From contig OX463822.1 in NCBI GenBank assembly GCA_949825045.1, forward strand, positions 32,924,703 to 32,988,702: a stretch of 64,000 nt of DNA, written 5' to 3'. This document shows, in pieces, positions 21,411 through 31,221 of this stretch. A program made the translations under genes and the position numbers. The stretch is from Argyresthia goedartella. Its lineage: Eukaryota; Arthropoda; Insecta; Lepidoptera; Argyresthiidae. The notes beneath the pieces are model-generated. The model saw only the letters and a program-made list of their open reading frames with translations. It ran no database searches and was not told the DNA's origin. The first letter of the stretch is position 1. The number at the start of each line of letters is the position of its first letter.

Positions 21411-22364
21411 ATAAGAGTAACTAAAATATACTAGCCTAGATGTGGCCACATCCGTGTTTTAACTGATGTACCTAACAGCGTAAGCCGCAGAACTTAATCT
21501 ATCAGCAAATTCATCTATGTGGGGTCCCCACTGCAATTTGCTATCAATGTTTCTCCAATGAAACTTCGTATCATTTACTAATTCTAACGTATTGCTGTCC
21601 AACACTAAACTGGTCTCAACTTGCCTGACATTTGGAAGTGAGAATTTGATAAATTTGGTTTTACCAGCATTTAACAATAAATTGTTAACTGTGAACCAAT
21701 TCAAGGTTAAAGATAATACTCCATTGACATCATCTAAATCTTCTTTTTTGGCTTTCAATTTTGAAGACCAGTGAAGTATCATCAGCAAACAACACTATGT
21801 TAGTCAATTTCTCCACCATAAAAGGCAGATCATTAATATACCAGGAATAAGAAAGGGCCTAATATGGATCCTTGTGGAACGCCAATTTTTACTCCCGATC
21901 CATCAGATTTAACGCCTTTGACTTCTGCCTTTTGATTTGTATTGCTTAGGTATGATCTTAGTAGATCCAACGCTTTATTTCCTCCGTACTGATTTAATTT
22001 CATTAGTAGCGTATCATGATCAACACAATCAAATGCCTTCGACACATCGCAAAAAACACCGATAGCATCCTGTCCGGCTTCCCATGCAGAATAAATATGA
22101 GATATAAGGGTAATACTTGCATCCTAGTCGATTTACCCCTAGTGAAACCGTATTGCTTGACGTGGAGTTGTTTTGTACGGTTGAAGTGTGAGAGCATTTG
22201 ATTGAGTATAATCTTTTCAAAATTTTTACTTAGTGTTGGAAGAACAGATATTGATCTGAAATTTGAAGGATAACCCTTGTCTTCCGACTTGAACAGAGGT
22301 ATAAGTTTACTGTGTTTCATGAGGTCTGGGAAAGCTCCATCATCAACACATTTATTATATATAC
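21411..22364 (-). pseudogene. LINE A reverse-transcriptase core, inverted segment
   Basis: Read on the minus strand from 22364: 'CIYNKCVDDGAFPDLMKHSK', 'LIPLFKSEDKGYPSNFRSIS', 'YGFTRGKST', 'MSKAFDCVDHDTLLMKL' (catalytic Asp A), 'GVPQGSILGPFLFLVY' (block B), then after a small deletion 'NIVLFADDTSLVF' (catalytic FADD, near 21780) and 'NWFTVNNLLLNAGKTK'. Frameshifts occur at about 22040 and 21830. It stops at the 'TSRLVYFSY' region. The next sequence, 22366-22492, is the 3' tail of the same family in the opposite orientation, so both are probably one insertion. Confidence 0.85.
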
Positions 22365-22365
22365 A

Positions 22366-22492
22366 ATCTGTGGGAGTTTCTTTGCCCTCCTTCCTCCCAA
22401 AGTGGTCCAATGTAGAGAAGAGGCACAAAATGGCGTTTGCTAAGTATAAGTCAATATCTACAGTAATAAAGAAATTTTAACTTTGAACTATG
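22366..22492 (+). repeat. LINE A 3' tail joined head-to-head to the inverted segment
   Basis: Starts abruptly at 'caatctgtgggagtttc' in the LINE A 3' UTR and runs to 'gtaataaag' plus 'aactttgaac' near 22490. Its start abuts the 5'-most end of the inverted reverse-transcriptase segment. Confidence 0.8.
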
Positions 22493-22846
22493 TTGTAAAA
22501 TATGACTGCAATGAAGATACAATTCTGATATCGAAGAAGTTTTTTTTCTAAGCTACCTAGTCCGATACCTACCTAATTGACTACAGCTTAGCTTAGTTAC
22601 CACTTTGGCACAGAACACATCTCGTTAGTATTAAACACTACGACAAGCGCACCATTAAGTATGACAGCTTAGAAAACAGGTCCCACAGGACTCTGGAGTT
22701 ATTAGCTGTTATTACAAACTGGTTGTCCCCAGGTTCTGGATTCCGCTAGCTCATTGAAGCGACTACGACTATCAAACTTATTTATTTCTTTGACGTTAGG
22801 AGAATATTTTTTTTGGCAAACAATGGCAGGAACTACAGTTGGCGTA
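22493..22846. other. No gene seen
   Basis: AT-rich spacer without a supported feature, ending at the left inverted arm. Confidence 0.5.
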
Positions 22847-23095
22847 GCGACGACTTTCGTCAAATACTATTTTCGTGAAGCACTTCTTTGGTCAAGTAGG
22901 TATTCGTCAAGCATAGGTACAGTTCAATTCAATACTCTTTACTCAAACAAACCAAGTAATGTGCTCATTATTTTGACAACCTTCTTTGAGCAAAGTCGTA
23001 ATTGCCGCGCTACTTGGAGGAGCCAGAAAAGGTGTCGGCGTGTTTTAGAAACCGGCAATTTCCTGTGAAATTCTATGATTGTCGAGCTTTGTTTC

Positions 23096-23145
23096 AAAAA
23101 TGGTAAAAAAAGGAGATTTTGATCTCCTTTTTTTTACCATTTTTA
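23096..23145. repeat. Hairpin with oligo-A/T arms
   Basis: Arms 23096-23117 ('aaaaatggtaaaaaaaggag') and 23122-23145 pair with one bulge. A third, inverse copy of the 'aaaaaaaaggagatc' part follows at 23148-23163, so two alternative hairpins can form. Confidence 0.75.
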
Positions 23146-23199
23146 CCAAAAAAAAGGAGATCAAAAAGGCTTAATTCAGAATTGGATATGTGTGACAAA

Positions 23200-23616
23200 A
23201 AAAATAAAAAACCGGTCAAGTGCGAGTCTAAATCGCGCACGTAGGGTTCCGTACCACCGTTCAATGGAAGCGATGGTGTGGAGTGAATAGTTTGGATTTT
23301 ACACAGCAAAATATTGTTTACAAAGTTATTGGTGCGGTTACTTTCACACTCCATGTACGTAACCAGGTGCATCCATAAGTTTGTATATGGTATTGTTGCA
23401 TGGGAGCCCCCTTAAATATTTATTTTATCCTGTTTTTTAGTATTTGTTGTTTTATCGGCAACAGAAATACATAATCTGTGAAAATTTCAACTCTCTAGCT
23501 AGCTAGGTTCTTGAGATACAGCCTGGTGACAGACGGACGGACGGACGGACGGACGGACAGCGAAGTCTTAGTAATAGGGTCCCGTTTGGAACCCTTCGGG
23601 TACGGAACCCTAAAAA
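23200..23616 (+). repeat. R-family repeat, full-length-looking copy
   Basis: Begins 'aaccggtcaagtgcgagtc' then 'agggttccgtacc', includes 'gggagcccccttaaatat' and 'gagatacagcctggtgacag', a GACG tetranucleotide run (about 23531-23558), and ends 'cgggtacggaaccctaaaaa'. It is the best reference for this family in the window. No coding capacity is seen; the class of element is unknown to me, though such repeats are common in Lepidoptera. Confidence 0.8.
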
Positions 23617-23709
23617 TGAGCCGGAGATCTTCTTGCCACTCTCAATTTTCTTTCCAATATTTTTTTGTGTGCCAAAACAACTTTAGTCTTAAATTTTAGT
23701 AACTGTACA

Positions 23710-24249
23710 TTACAAACTGTCATTTTTATTAAATAAATGATTACTAAGTATAATAAGCTGGTTTTATTTAATTACTCGCATTATTTGAGTAAAGTACTAT
23801 ACAAGCCTTGGTCCGCAATGACTGCACTGCTGGCCACACTATGAAGGCCTCGAGCTCAGCTAAGCTACGCTCTCGGCCTTTAGGCTTGGTCACCATTGCA
23901 GCCTTTGATGGCTGCAATACTGATCGCGCTGTGTAGGCCTTGAGCTGCGCTGTGCTGCGCTTTCGGCCACCAACAGTGCGACCAGCAACGCAGTCATTAC
24001 AGACCGCGACAGTAATATACTATTACTTATTATCTCAAGAGCCTGGCTGGTAGGTACATTACATAGATTATGGATAACCTCTGTACTTGAAATCTTGATA
24101 AGTGACAGGATTCAAGATGACATTATTTAATTAGATTATTAGTCTGTAACTATTATGAACGCACGTGGAGAAAATAAACATAAACATAAAAAACTACACA
24201 TTTTATTCTTATAAGCTGGCCTAGTTAAAATTAGTATATAGGTTAGGTA
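23710..24249. repeat. 540-bp tandem duplication, unit 1
   Basis: Repeated almost exactly as 24250-24791. Each unit begins 'tacaaactgtcatttttatt' and ends 'tatataggttaggta'. Within the unit two related sub-blocks occur, 'gaaggcctcgagctcagct' and 'taggccttgagctgcgctg', each followed by 'ctcggcc' or 'ttcggcc'; a 'gcagcctttgatggctgc' hairpin lies between. Confidence 0.9.
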
Positions 24250-24791
24250 TTACAAACTGTCATTTTTATTAAATAAATGATTACTAAGTATAATAAGCTG
24301 GTTTTATTTAATTACTCGCATTATTTGAGTAAAGTACTATACAAGCCTTGGTCCGCAATGACTGCACTGCTGGCCACACTATGAAGGCCTCGAGCTCAGC
24401 TAAGCTACGCTCTCGGCCTATAAGCTTGGTCACCATTGCAGCCTTTGATGGCTGCAATACTGATCGCGCTGTGTAGGCCTTGAGCTGCGCTGTGCTGCGC
24501 TTTCGGCCACCAACAGTGCGACCAGCACAGCAGTCATTACAGACCGCGACAGTAATATACTATTACTTATTATCTCAAGAGCCTGTCTGGCAGGTATCAT
24601 TACATAGATTATGGACAACCTCTATGCTTGAAATCTTGATAATTGACAGGATTCAAGATGACATTATTTAATTAGATTATTAGTCTGTAACTATTATGTA
24701 CGCACTTGGTGAAAATAAACATTAAACATAAAAAACTACACATTTTATTCTTATAAGCTGGCCTAGTTAATTTTAGTATATAGGTTAGGTA
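24250..24791. repeat. 540-bp tandem duplication, unit 2
   Basis: Only a few substitutions and a net 2-bp length change from unit 1 are visible, so the duplication is recent or homogenised. Overlapping 60-codon frames on both strands (24430-24671) are not shared intact with unit 1 and are not genes. Confidence 0.9.
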
Positions 24792-24933
24792 CGTAGCAGC
24801 ATCATCTAGAAATGGAGATAACTGTACAAAAGCGGCCTGTACGATTAACGTTTTTGAAGAAAATGGGCTTGACGATTATAGTACTTGCCCAAAGAAGCAT
24901 TTGACGAAAATAGTATTTGACGAAAGTCGTTGC

Positions 24934-25263
24934 TCTACTTTTGGTAATATTCATTCTTGGAAAAGAGAATACTGAAACGTGTAATGGCTACCAAAAGTGG
25001 ACTGCTATAGTCACGTCATTGCCATTATGTCTTCAGTTTGTTTGTAGAATCGAGGCCCAGGTCGCCAGCCTCAGATTGTGAGACCTAACGTAATTGCTAG
25101 GGCATTATCACTTGGCCATCGAGGTACAGTAAGAAATAGAAGAAACTGGGCCGGCCTAAGTACAAAACTAAAACGTAAAAATTAACTAACTGTAGTTTGC
25201 ATTGTTTCAAATTATACGAAGAGAGAAGTAATCACCTAAGTTGTCACAAACCTGATGTTGTGT
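24934..25263. other. No gene seen
   Basis: Unclassified sequence with no supported gene. Confidence 0.45.
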
Positions 25264-25385
25264 AAACCTCAGAATTTTTAGGGAATTGTGTACATTATCG
25301 CAAGATCCGCTTTCTGTTTAGGTTTCGGCCGGAACTAGGACAGAAGCCGAAGTTTCGGTTTCGGTTCCGAATTCCGCAGCCCCGC
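25264..25385 (+). repeat. SINE S3 body fragment with TTTCGG-rich tail
   Basis: 'gtacattatcgcaag' with 'tccg' after it and 'ggccggaactagg' match the body of S3 at 38930-38985. The tail is rich in 'gtttcgg' steps (25321-25375), resembling the CGGCC/AAACCG-rich patches at 47890 and 48265-48380. Confidence 0.5.
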
Positions 25386-25697
25386 CCAACTTGTTATTAT
25401 GTACATTATTCCATAACTTAATGCATGGCCTTTGTAGGCCCATTCATTCAGTCTTTCATTATTTAAGAGCTACGCTATTATTTAGCTCTTGTGGGTGGAG
25501 TTCCTTCCATGCTCACTTCTTCACACTGCCCTCTCCGTGACGCCTTGATACGACACTACATTTATATTCTCCTTCACTTGGTCCATGTAGGTTCTCTGTG
25601 GTCTATCTCTCTTACTGTGTAGGTCCATAGGTATGGCTATTGTTAAGAGGTGCCGTTTGAGTCGTAAAAATTTACATTACGACTTTGAAGACATATA
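25386..25697. other. No gene seen
   Basis: No supported gene. A weak inverted repeat 'aagagcta' / 'tagctctt' occurs at about 25464-25489. Confidence 0.45.
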
Positions 25698-25875
25698 CAG
25701 CGTTGTAGTTCGAAGCTCTGCCGTCCAAGCGAGAGGTCCCGGGTTCGAATCCCGGCTGGTATGGAAGAAACAAATCCCCGGTCTGTTAATATGTGAGTTA
25801 CGTCGTAGTTTTGGTTCCCACGACACATGGTATCCTAGTGTGGGTAAACAATGTATGTGCCTGTTAAACATGTTA
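25698..25875 (+). repeat. tRNA-derived SINE, family S1
   Basis: Box B 'gggttcgaatcccgg' (25740-25754) with a 'gcgagaggtccc' lead-in, then 'ggttcccacgacac', 'ggtatcctagtgtggg' and 'caatgtatgtgcctg'. Head slightly truncated relative to 33897. Confidence 0.85.
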
Positions 25876-26539
25876 AGCCATTTTCAATGAGCTATTGCGG
25901 CCACCATTAGATAACTTTCCCTATGAATCATTTGGTTTAATTTGCCCCAGGGTCAAAACTAAGACCCCCAATGTAAGAAAGCGTGCGACACAGTAGGATT
26001 GCCATCGCCTCGCGTTTAATTATATCTGTCATCTACAAACGCCACCCAACTTAACACGAGAAAAACATTGGCTAAAAGAAAAACCCGTAAAAATAAAACG
26101 TTTTCCAGCAACATCCGGCGATCCTTCTCACGGTTTTCTTACAAACATATTAACATTAAACAGCTTAAGAGAGCTCATGTGGTTGATATGTCATCCACCA
26201 CATACCTCCCTCCTTACATAGAGCATCATAAAGTAGGAAAAAACAGCTAAGTAAACATTCAACTATGTACTATAAAACAAAGATAAACTGGGCCTTTATC
26301 TAGAGCCTATTCCGACGGGATAAGCTCGGAAAGAGATACTGAACTTTCATACAGATGGTTTTATAGGGACGGATAGCGTGACAAATTATTTATTTATAAT
26401 GTTTTGGACGCAAAAACGTATCTTTTAATTGATAATTATCAACATCATGAGCACTTAGATCCTGAGATAATTGCAATGAGAGCAGCCTTCTCTGGTGCAT
26501 TGATAAAGTTGACCAACCTTAGTGACTAGCTACAGTTAG
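25876..26539. other. No gene seen
   Basis: A 60-codon basic frame (26068-26250) has no recognised family. The end of this stretch may include decayed upstream sequence of the LINE that follows. Confidence 0.45.
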
Positions 26540-26935
26540 AACTTCATTTGTGGGTCTAAGTATACAATACTATAACAAAATACCGGAAGATATATAAAAT
26601 TTGTCAGAGAAGAAATTTAAAGGCATTGTTAAAAAAACACTATGTGATAAAGCCTATTATAGGTTAGATGATTACATTAATGACAAAGAGGTGTGGAGCT
26701 CTGATTTTCCAGCGCAGCGCAAGAACCACGCACACGATTGTAACACAGGACCTATTTTTGAAAAAAATAAACAGAAAGGAAAAGTAGGCCGTGTTGCAGT
26801 GTACGAGTTTCTTGCGCCGCTTCTTCACCGCTGCCATAACACTTTCCGAAGCGGTTGTAGTTTTTCTTTCTCTTTTCTTCAAAAAGTGTTCGTAAGAATC
26901 TATTTTGAATAAAAAAAAATAAGTTTGAAACTTGA
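26540..26935 (+). pseudogene. LINE B: C-terminus of a LINE A relative
   Basis: Frames read 'YNKIPED', then 'EKKFKGIVKKTLCDKAYYRL' and 'DDYINDKEVW', equivalent to LINE A's 'YNKIPLE', 'FKKHVKATLSKKGYYNV' and 'DYLNDRTVWG'. The 3' part (26720-26935) differs from LINE A and ends in an A-run with 'aagtttgaaacttgaaa'. So this is a sister family, 5' truncated; the frame is open for about 100 codons, though the natural stop has been lost or read through. Confidence 0.65.
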
Positions 26936-28804
26936 AAATGGCTAAGATTCAGTCCGTCAGTTCTTCACGATAGAACTAATGTAATGTATAGGTTATGTAC
27001 AAATTATAGTTCCGTATGCTAACCAAGAGTGGATGCCTTACTTAATTTTTGGACTTTTATAGTTATCTGACTTTTCGGACAAATTCGATGATCTACTTAG
27101 CAGTCAACAGACAGAAGGTCAGAAGCTCAGCAAAGGTGCCTATGTCCGCCTTTTCTCCAGCTTTGTTAGCGCTGGCGTAGTTGGAGGCAAAGAGTTTCAT
27201 TCATCTGAGGTTAGGTTCAAAACACGTCACGTGATCTTTCCACGCCGTATATTATAGGAAGGAACGCCACACGCTAGCACGCCATATATTATAGGAAGAA
27301 GTAAATATAATTTGAAGACATTGACAAATAGACAGCTAGACCAGATACACCAGCGCCATCTGCAATGAGCTTTTCAGATAAGGTGCCATTCAATCCGATC
27401 TCTATCCACGGATCCTTAAAGCTGATCGGATATATGCAAATAGCAAAGCAAACAAATTAATGGGTCTTACCACAAAAAATAAACTCTTGTTCAAAACTTG
27501 TTTAAAGACAAAAATGAATGGGATTTGACGTTTGTTTTGAGGTTAAAAGTTTAACATTTTATGTGGTACCACGGTATTAGACGCACAACTCGGTTGCAAC
27601 GTAGTTTAAGTACGGTGACGAGCAAGTCGAGATATCCGAATGCTGAAACATCTTAGTCCTTATCATTCTCGGTATAAAGAAGATGCCACTGAAGTTTGCG
27701 AATTTAGAGTGCAACAGTTCTACTGGGATATTCCATTTCATTTTCACGCAATTTTTCATACTCCAAAATTAAGATTACCTTTCCTTTGTTTGTTTTATTA
27801 AATCACGTTTAGAGATAAGCTTGCTGTTTCGTCGTTTCTGGGTGCATCTTTGTTTCTGCTTTTATTCCTGTGCTTATTACACACATGAATGAATGCTTCG
27901 ACTAATTTCAAGCGAGTAAGTATGTACTTACACCTATCTTGACAATATTACATTTTGAACAGATATAGCGCTCAAGTGAAATTTGAACCTCAAGTTCAGA
28001 CCTCGTCAAATATCTGTGGCTTGGAATGAAATGTGACTCACCTTCTTTTTGACATCTGACCTTCTCATTGGCACCCTTCGTTCAGAGACAAAGGTTTTTA
28101 GCAAACGGTGCGTAATTTGGAGCGGTCTGACGTGGTACATTCAGCATCAGATATGTAAGCAGGCTAGTCTCTCAAATATATCTCATAAACAACAAGAAAC
28201 ATCTACACAGTTAAAGTACAAGTTCGCGTTGCGTGCTCATATATATCTGATGCAGTCTATACCTCCTGTAGTTACCTCCGACGACGGTCCCACAGTAAAA
28301 ATGGACGAGCAAAACTTAGAAACTAGAAACCGGGCATAGTTTTATTACTTTTTATAGGAATAACTAACATGCACACGGTCGGGCTGCAACTGCAACAAAG
28401 GGGTAGGCAGAGCTGCAGAATCACAAATGAGATCCCGCAGCGACTTGTGTTGGGAAACCCAATGTGAGAGATTACGCAAAAGTTTTTGGTAGACGGCACT
28501 GTGTGCCTCGCTTTTACTTCACTTACTTAATCTGTGATTCATTGTAACCTCTTTGCTACTTTGTGTTTGCTGCATGACTTGGTGAAGTGGAAGTAATGAT
28601 GAACAGCAACGATTGCCACCGGAACTACGAGTTCTAAATGCTGGCTATTTAAGGGTTCGGAGTTGTTTTTTTATCAACTCAGATGTGTGGATCAAAATGG
28701 CGGAAATGCGTATGATGTGGAGCCACCAGATGGCTCCACCACACCATGGGCTTTTTAGGACCCCTGTCTGTGTTTAAATTGCATGTTCCTCTGTTTTTAC
28801 GAAA
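26936..28804. other. No gene seen
   Basis: A direct repeat 'cacgcc.tatattatagga' occurs at about 27241 and 27281. A 96-codon plus frame (28049-28339) shows no known domain. A 9-bp hairpin 'gtggagcca' / 'tggctccac' lies near 28718-28740. No gene is supported. Confidence 0.45.
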
Positions 28805-28852
28805 GAACAGCTTTGATTTGGGCCTAAATTTATGTCCAAATCAAAGCTGTTC
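28805..28852. repeat. 17-bp perfect hairpin, 14-nt loop
   Basis: Arms 28805-28821 ('gaacagctttgatttgg') and 28836-28852 are exact reverse complements. Arm and loop lengths are in the range of a short pre-miRNA-like stem, though the stem does not extend further. No expression evidence is available. Confidence 0.75.
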
Positions 28853-29194
28853 AACATCAGAATAAATCATAACATTTAGTTAATCTTGTTGTGTACCATT
28901 GTGACTTTAATGTTGTATTATGGTTGTACAGCTGGCATCAATATGGGAGAACCTAAATTTAGTACATACATATTTTAAAAATATTTTAATGAAAACAAAG
29001 CTTTTTGATATGTAATTTGTGTTTTATTTCCAGATATTACCCTCCTAATAAAATCAAAAACTTGCATTATACTTTACAATTATTTTACAGAATATTCTTC
29101 GTCGCAGGCTGGCGCGAGATTGGTCCGCAAGACTGTCGCTTTGGTCTAACAGTTTATTCTTAGATAGAAGCCACCAGGTGGTCGCGCCACATCT
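28853..29194. other. No gene seen
   Basis: AT-rich then mixed sequence. 'cgcgccacatctgag' (about 29190) faces 'ctcagatgtgtgg' (about 28679) as an inverted pair; this may mark the ends of an unrecognised element. Confidence 0.4.
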
Positions 29195-29463
29195 GAGTGG
29201 TTATGTATGGGGTTAACCTAGCTCACACACACAGACCTTGCTGTTATTAGTTTTGTAATTATTTATTCCATTATTTTGTAATTATTTATTTGCATTAGTT
29301 AAGCACAACCAATTTTTAAAAGAGACCTAACAATCAATCTGTGGGAGTTTTTACGCCCCCCTTCTCCCAGAGTGGTCCAATGTAGAGAAAGCGGCAATAA
29401 ATGACGTTTGCTAAGTATATGTAAATATCTACAGTAATAAAGAAGTTTGACTTTGACTTTATG
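29195..29463 (+). repeat. LINE A 3' end fragment
   Basis: Begins inside the last codons ('tatgtatggggttaa') and continues through the standard tail to 'gactttgacttt'. Only the final few codons of the ORF are kept. Confidence 0.85.
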
Positions 29464-30107
29464 TTACTCGTATTTATCTATTTCTCCAAGAAGTTTGTAC
29501 CGATGTGGTTATTTTTGTTTGAAAGGGTATACCTTCCGATTGGTCCCTTTGGCATCAGGTCAGGACCTGGTGATGTGATCCTGGAGAAATCGAGGGAACT
29601 CTTAAAATGTTATGGCGATTTTTATAATTTTCACATATAGATTTACTCTTGAGCATTTACTCTCGGGAAGCACCGTTTTGTGAAGTCTAACTGATGATGA
29701 AGACCCGAAATGGCCTCCGGAACTGCTCCATGCTATAGGTAGGTATCCTACAGGTTGCGATATGATATTTTGATTAAGGTTAGTTAGTCGTCATAATGCT
29801 GATGGTGAAATGGAAGTGATAGTGACGTACCACGTAAGCTTCTCAACAATTTATTTACGTCTCGGTTAGGAGTTGATGTTGGGATCATGTAGAAATGAAG
29901 GGAACTCTTTAATTAATGAAGACACGTGTTGGGTATACTTTGTAACAAATAGGGTTTAATTGAAGTCAGTTTTTTCTAAAGTTTTACTTAAATGATTGAC
30001 AATGCTCTAATTTATTGCCTTGCTAGAGATAAACTGCGTGTAGGTACGTACTACTTTTTTACAAGGCCAACAGCAACATATCTGATTTTTCGCTCTTGTT
30101 ACCAACC
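29464..30107. other. No gene seen upstream of the tRNA gene
   Basis: AT-rich sequence with no supported gene. No insect tRNA upstream element could be assigned with confidence. Confidence 0.45.
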
Positions 30108-30179
30108 GGCTCGTTGGTCTAGGGGTATGATTTTCGCTTAGGGTGCGAGAGGTCCCGGGTTCAAATCCCGGACGAGCCC
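30108..30179 (+). tRNA. tRNA-Pro: tRNA-Pro (anticodon AGG)
   Basis: The 72-nt sequence folds as a full cloverleaf. The acceptor stem is 'GGCTCGT' with 'ACGAGCC' and discriminator C; box A 'TGGTCTAGGGGTATGA' covers the D arm; the anticodon loop 'TTAGGGT' gives AGG, reading CCU (and, after inosine change, CCC and CCA) proline codons; box B 'GGTTCAAATCC' forms the T arm with GTCCCGG-type pairing. No intron and no encoded CCA, as normal for animals. A terminator-like T run follows soon after ('acatttttgacattttt', from 30183). Unlike the SINE heads in the window, all stems pair, so this looks like a working gene. Confidence 0.95.
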
Positions 30180-30837
30180 AACTACATTTTTGACATTTTT
30201 ATAAGTTTATTTTTCGTTCATTATCGTTTGTTTTTTTTTTATTTATTTAATGTTTTTTTTTATTTAATTGTCCATTTTCGAGATTGGCTAAAAATGCTTT
30301 TATCCGTCTGTCTCTTCTCGCTCGCATTCTCCAACCATTTTTTAAGAAAATTGGCGCACAGTCTTGAAGCGAGGTTTACTGGCTCAGAATATTGAATAGA
30401 ATAGAATAGATAGAAAGCACATTTATTTATTCTACTGTCACAATACACAAGACACAGTAAAGCTATTCCTGACATCCAAGTGATTATTACAGACCTTATA
30501 CAGCAATATCTAATCTTTATCTATTAGTGGCATTAGTGCCCATTTATTAATTCGCACATATATATTTTTGAAGACAAACATCGCCATATCGATATTCTAA
30601 TCGAATGCATTGATCAATCTTATCTGTAACAGTTTGTGATATCTTCCGCTGAACATTTGTCGTACTTGTGAATCATTCCGGGCTCACATAATGCGCTTAC
30701 TTCTGATGCTTGTAACAATCCTGCTGGCGCTGTTATATTCTGCTATAGCTTTCCCGCCTACTATGCTTTAGTCCGTGTTATGAACTGACTGTCATGTACT
30801 TGTTTTCCATCATCACCAGACCGACAGGCCGACAAAG
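30180..30837. other. No gene seen; possible retroposon tail
   Basis: T-rich runs follow the tRNA. On the minus strand, 'gaataaataaatgtgctttc' then repeats of 'tattc' (about 30385-30435) look like the 3' end of a retroposon with a short tandem tail, but the source is not identified. A 71-codon minus frame (30260-30475) is not supported as a gene. Confidence 0.4.
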
Positions 30838-31221
30838 TGAAAGTCAAAGTCAATACTTTATTACTGTAGATATTTACATATACTTAGCAAACGTCAATTT
30901 TGCCTCTTTTCTACATTGGACCACTGTAGGAGAAGCAGGGCGTACTGTGCAACTATTACAAATATGAAAAATTTAATTATTATGATTAATAAGCAGGAAT
31001 AAATAATTACAAAATTATTAACAGCAAGGCCTGTGTTGAGCTAGATTAACCCCATACAGTCCTGTCATTTAAGTTATCTTGAACATTGTAATATCCCTTT
31101 TTTGACAAAGTCGCTTTAAAATGCTTTTTAAATTGCTCAAATGGCAATTTCAAAATCTCCAGAGGTATCTTATTATAGTAGAGAATACACTGACCCTTGA
31201 AAGAATTGCTAACCTTCGCGA
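30838..31221 (-). pseudogene. LINE A 3' end (tail plus last ~60 codons)
   Basis: On the minus strand the last codons ('NSFKGQCILYYNKIPLEILK', and 'FKKHFKATLSKKGYYNVQD') end at the stop near 31050, followed by the tail, ending at the ACTTTG repeat (30838-30856). It is cut at 31221, where the REL retrotransposon begins on the other strand. A separate insertion. Confidence 0.85.

Larger units (their letters stand above)
22847..24933. repeat. 2.1-kb segment bounded by ~66-bp inverted arms
   Basis: The left arm 22847-22912 and the right arm 24867-24933 are imperfect reverse complements; both contain 'acgactttcgtcaaatacta' and 'ttttcgt', then 'cttctttgg' and 'cgtcaagc'. Between them lie a hairpin (23096-23145), an R-family repeat and the 540-bp tandem duplication. 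No target duplication or transposase was found, so a composite transposon is only one possible reading. Confidence 0.6.

Noticed and set aside
24430..24671. Overlapping frames in the 540-bp unit as a gene
   Set aside because: Not open in both units, so no sign of protein-level selection.
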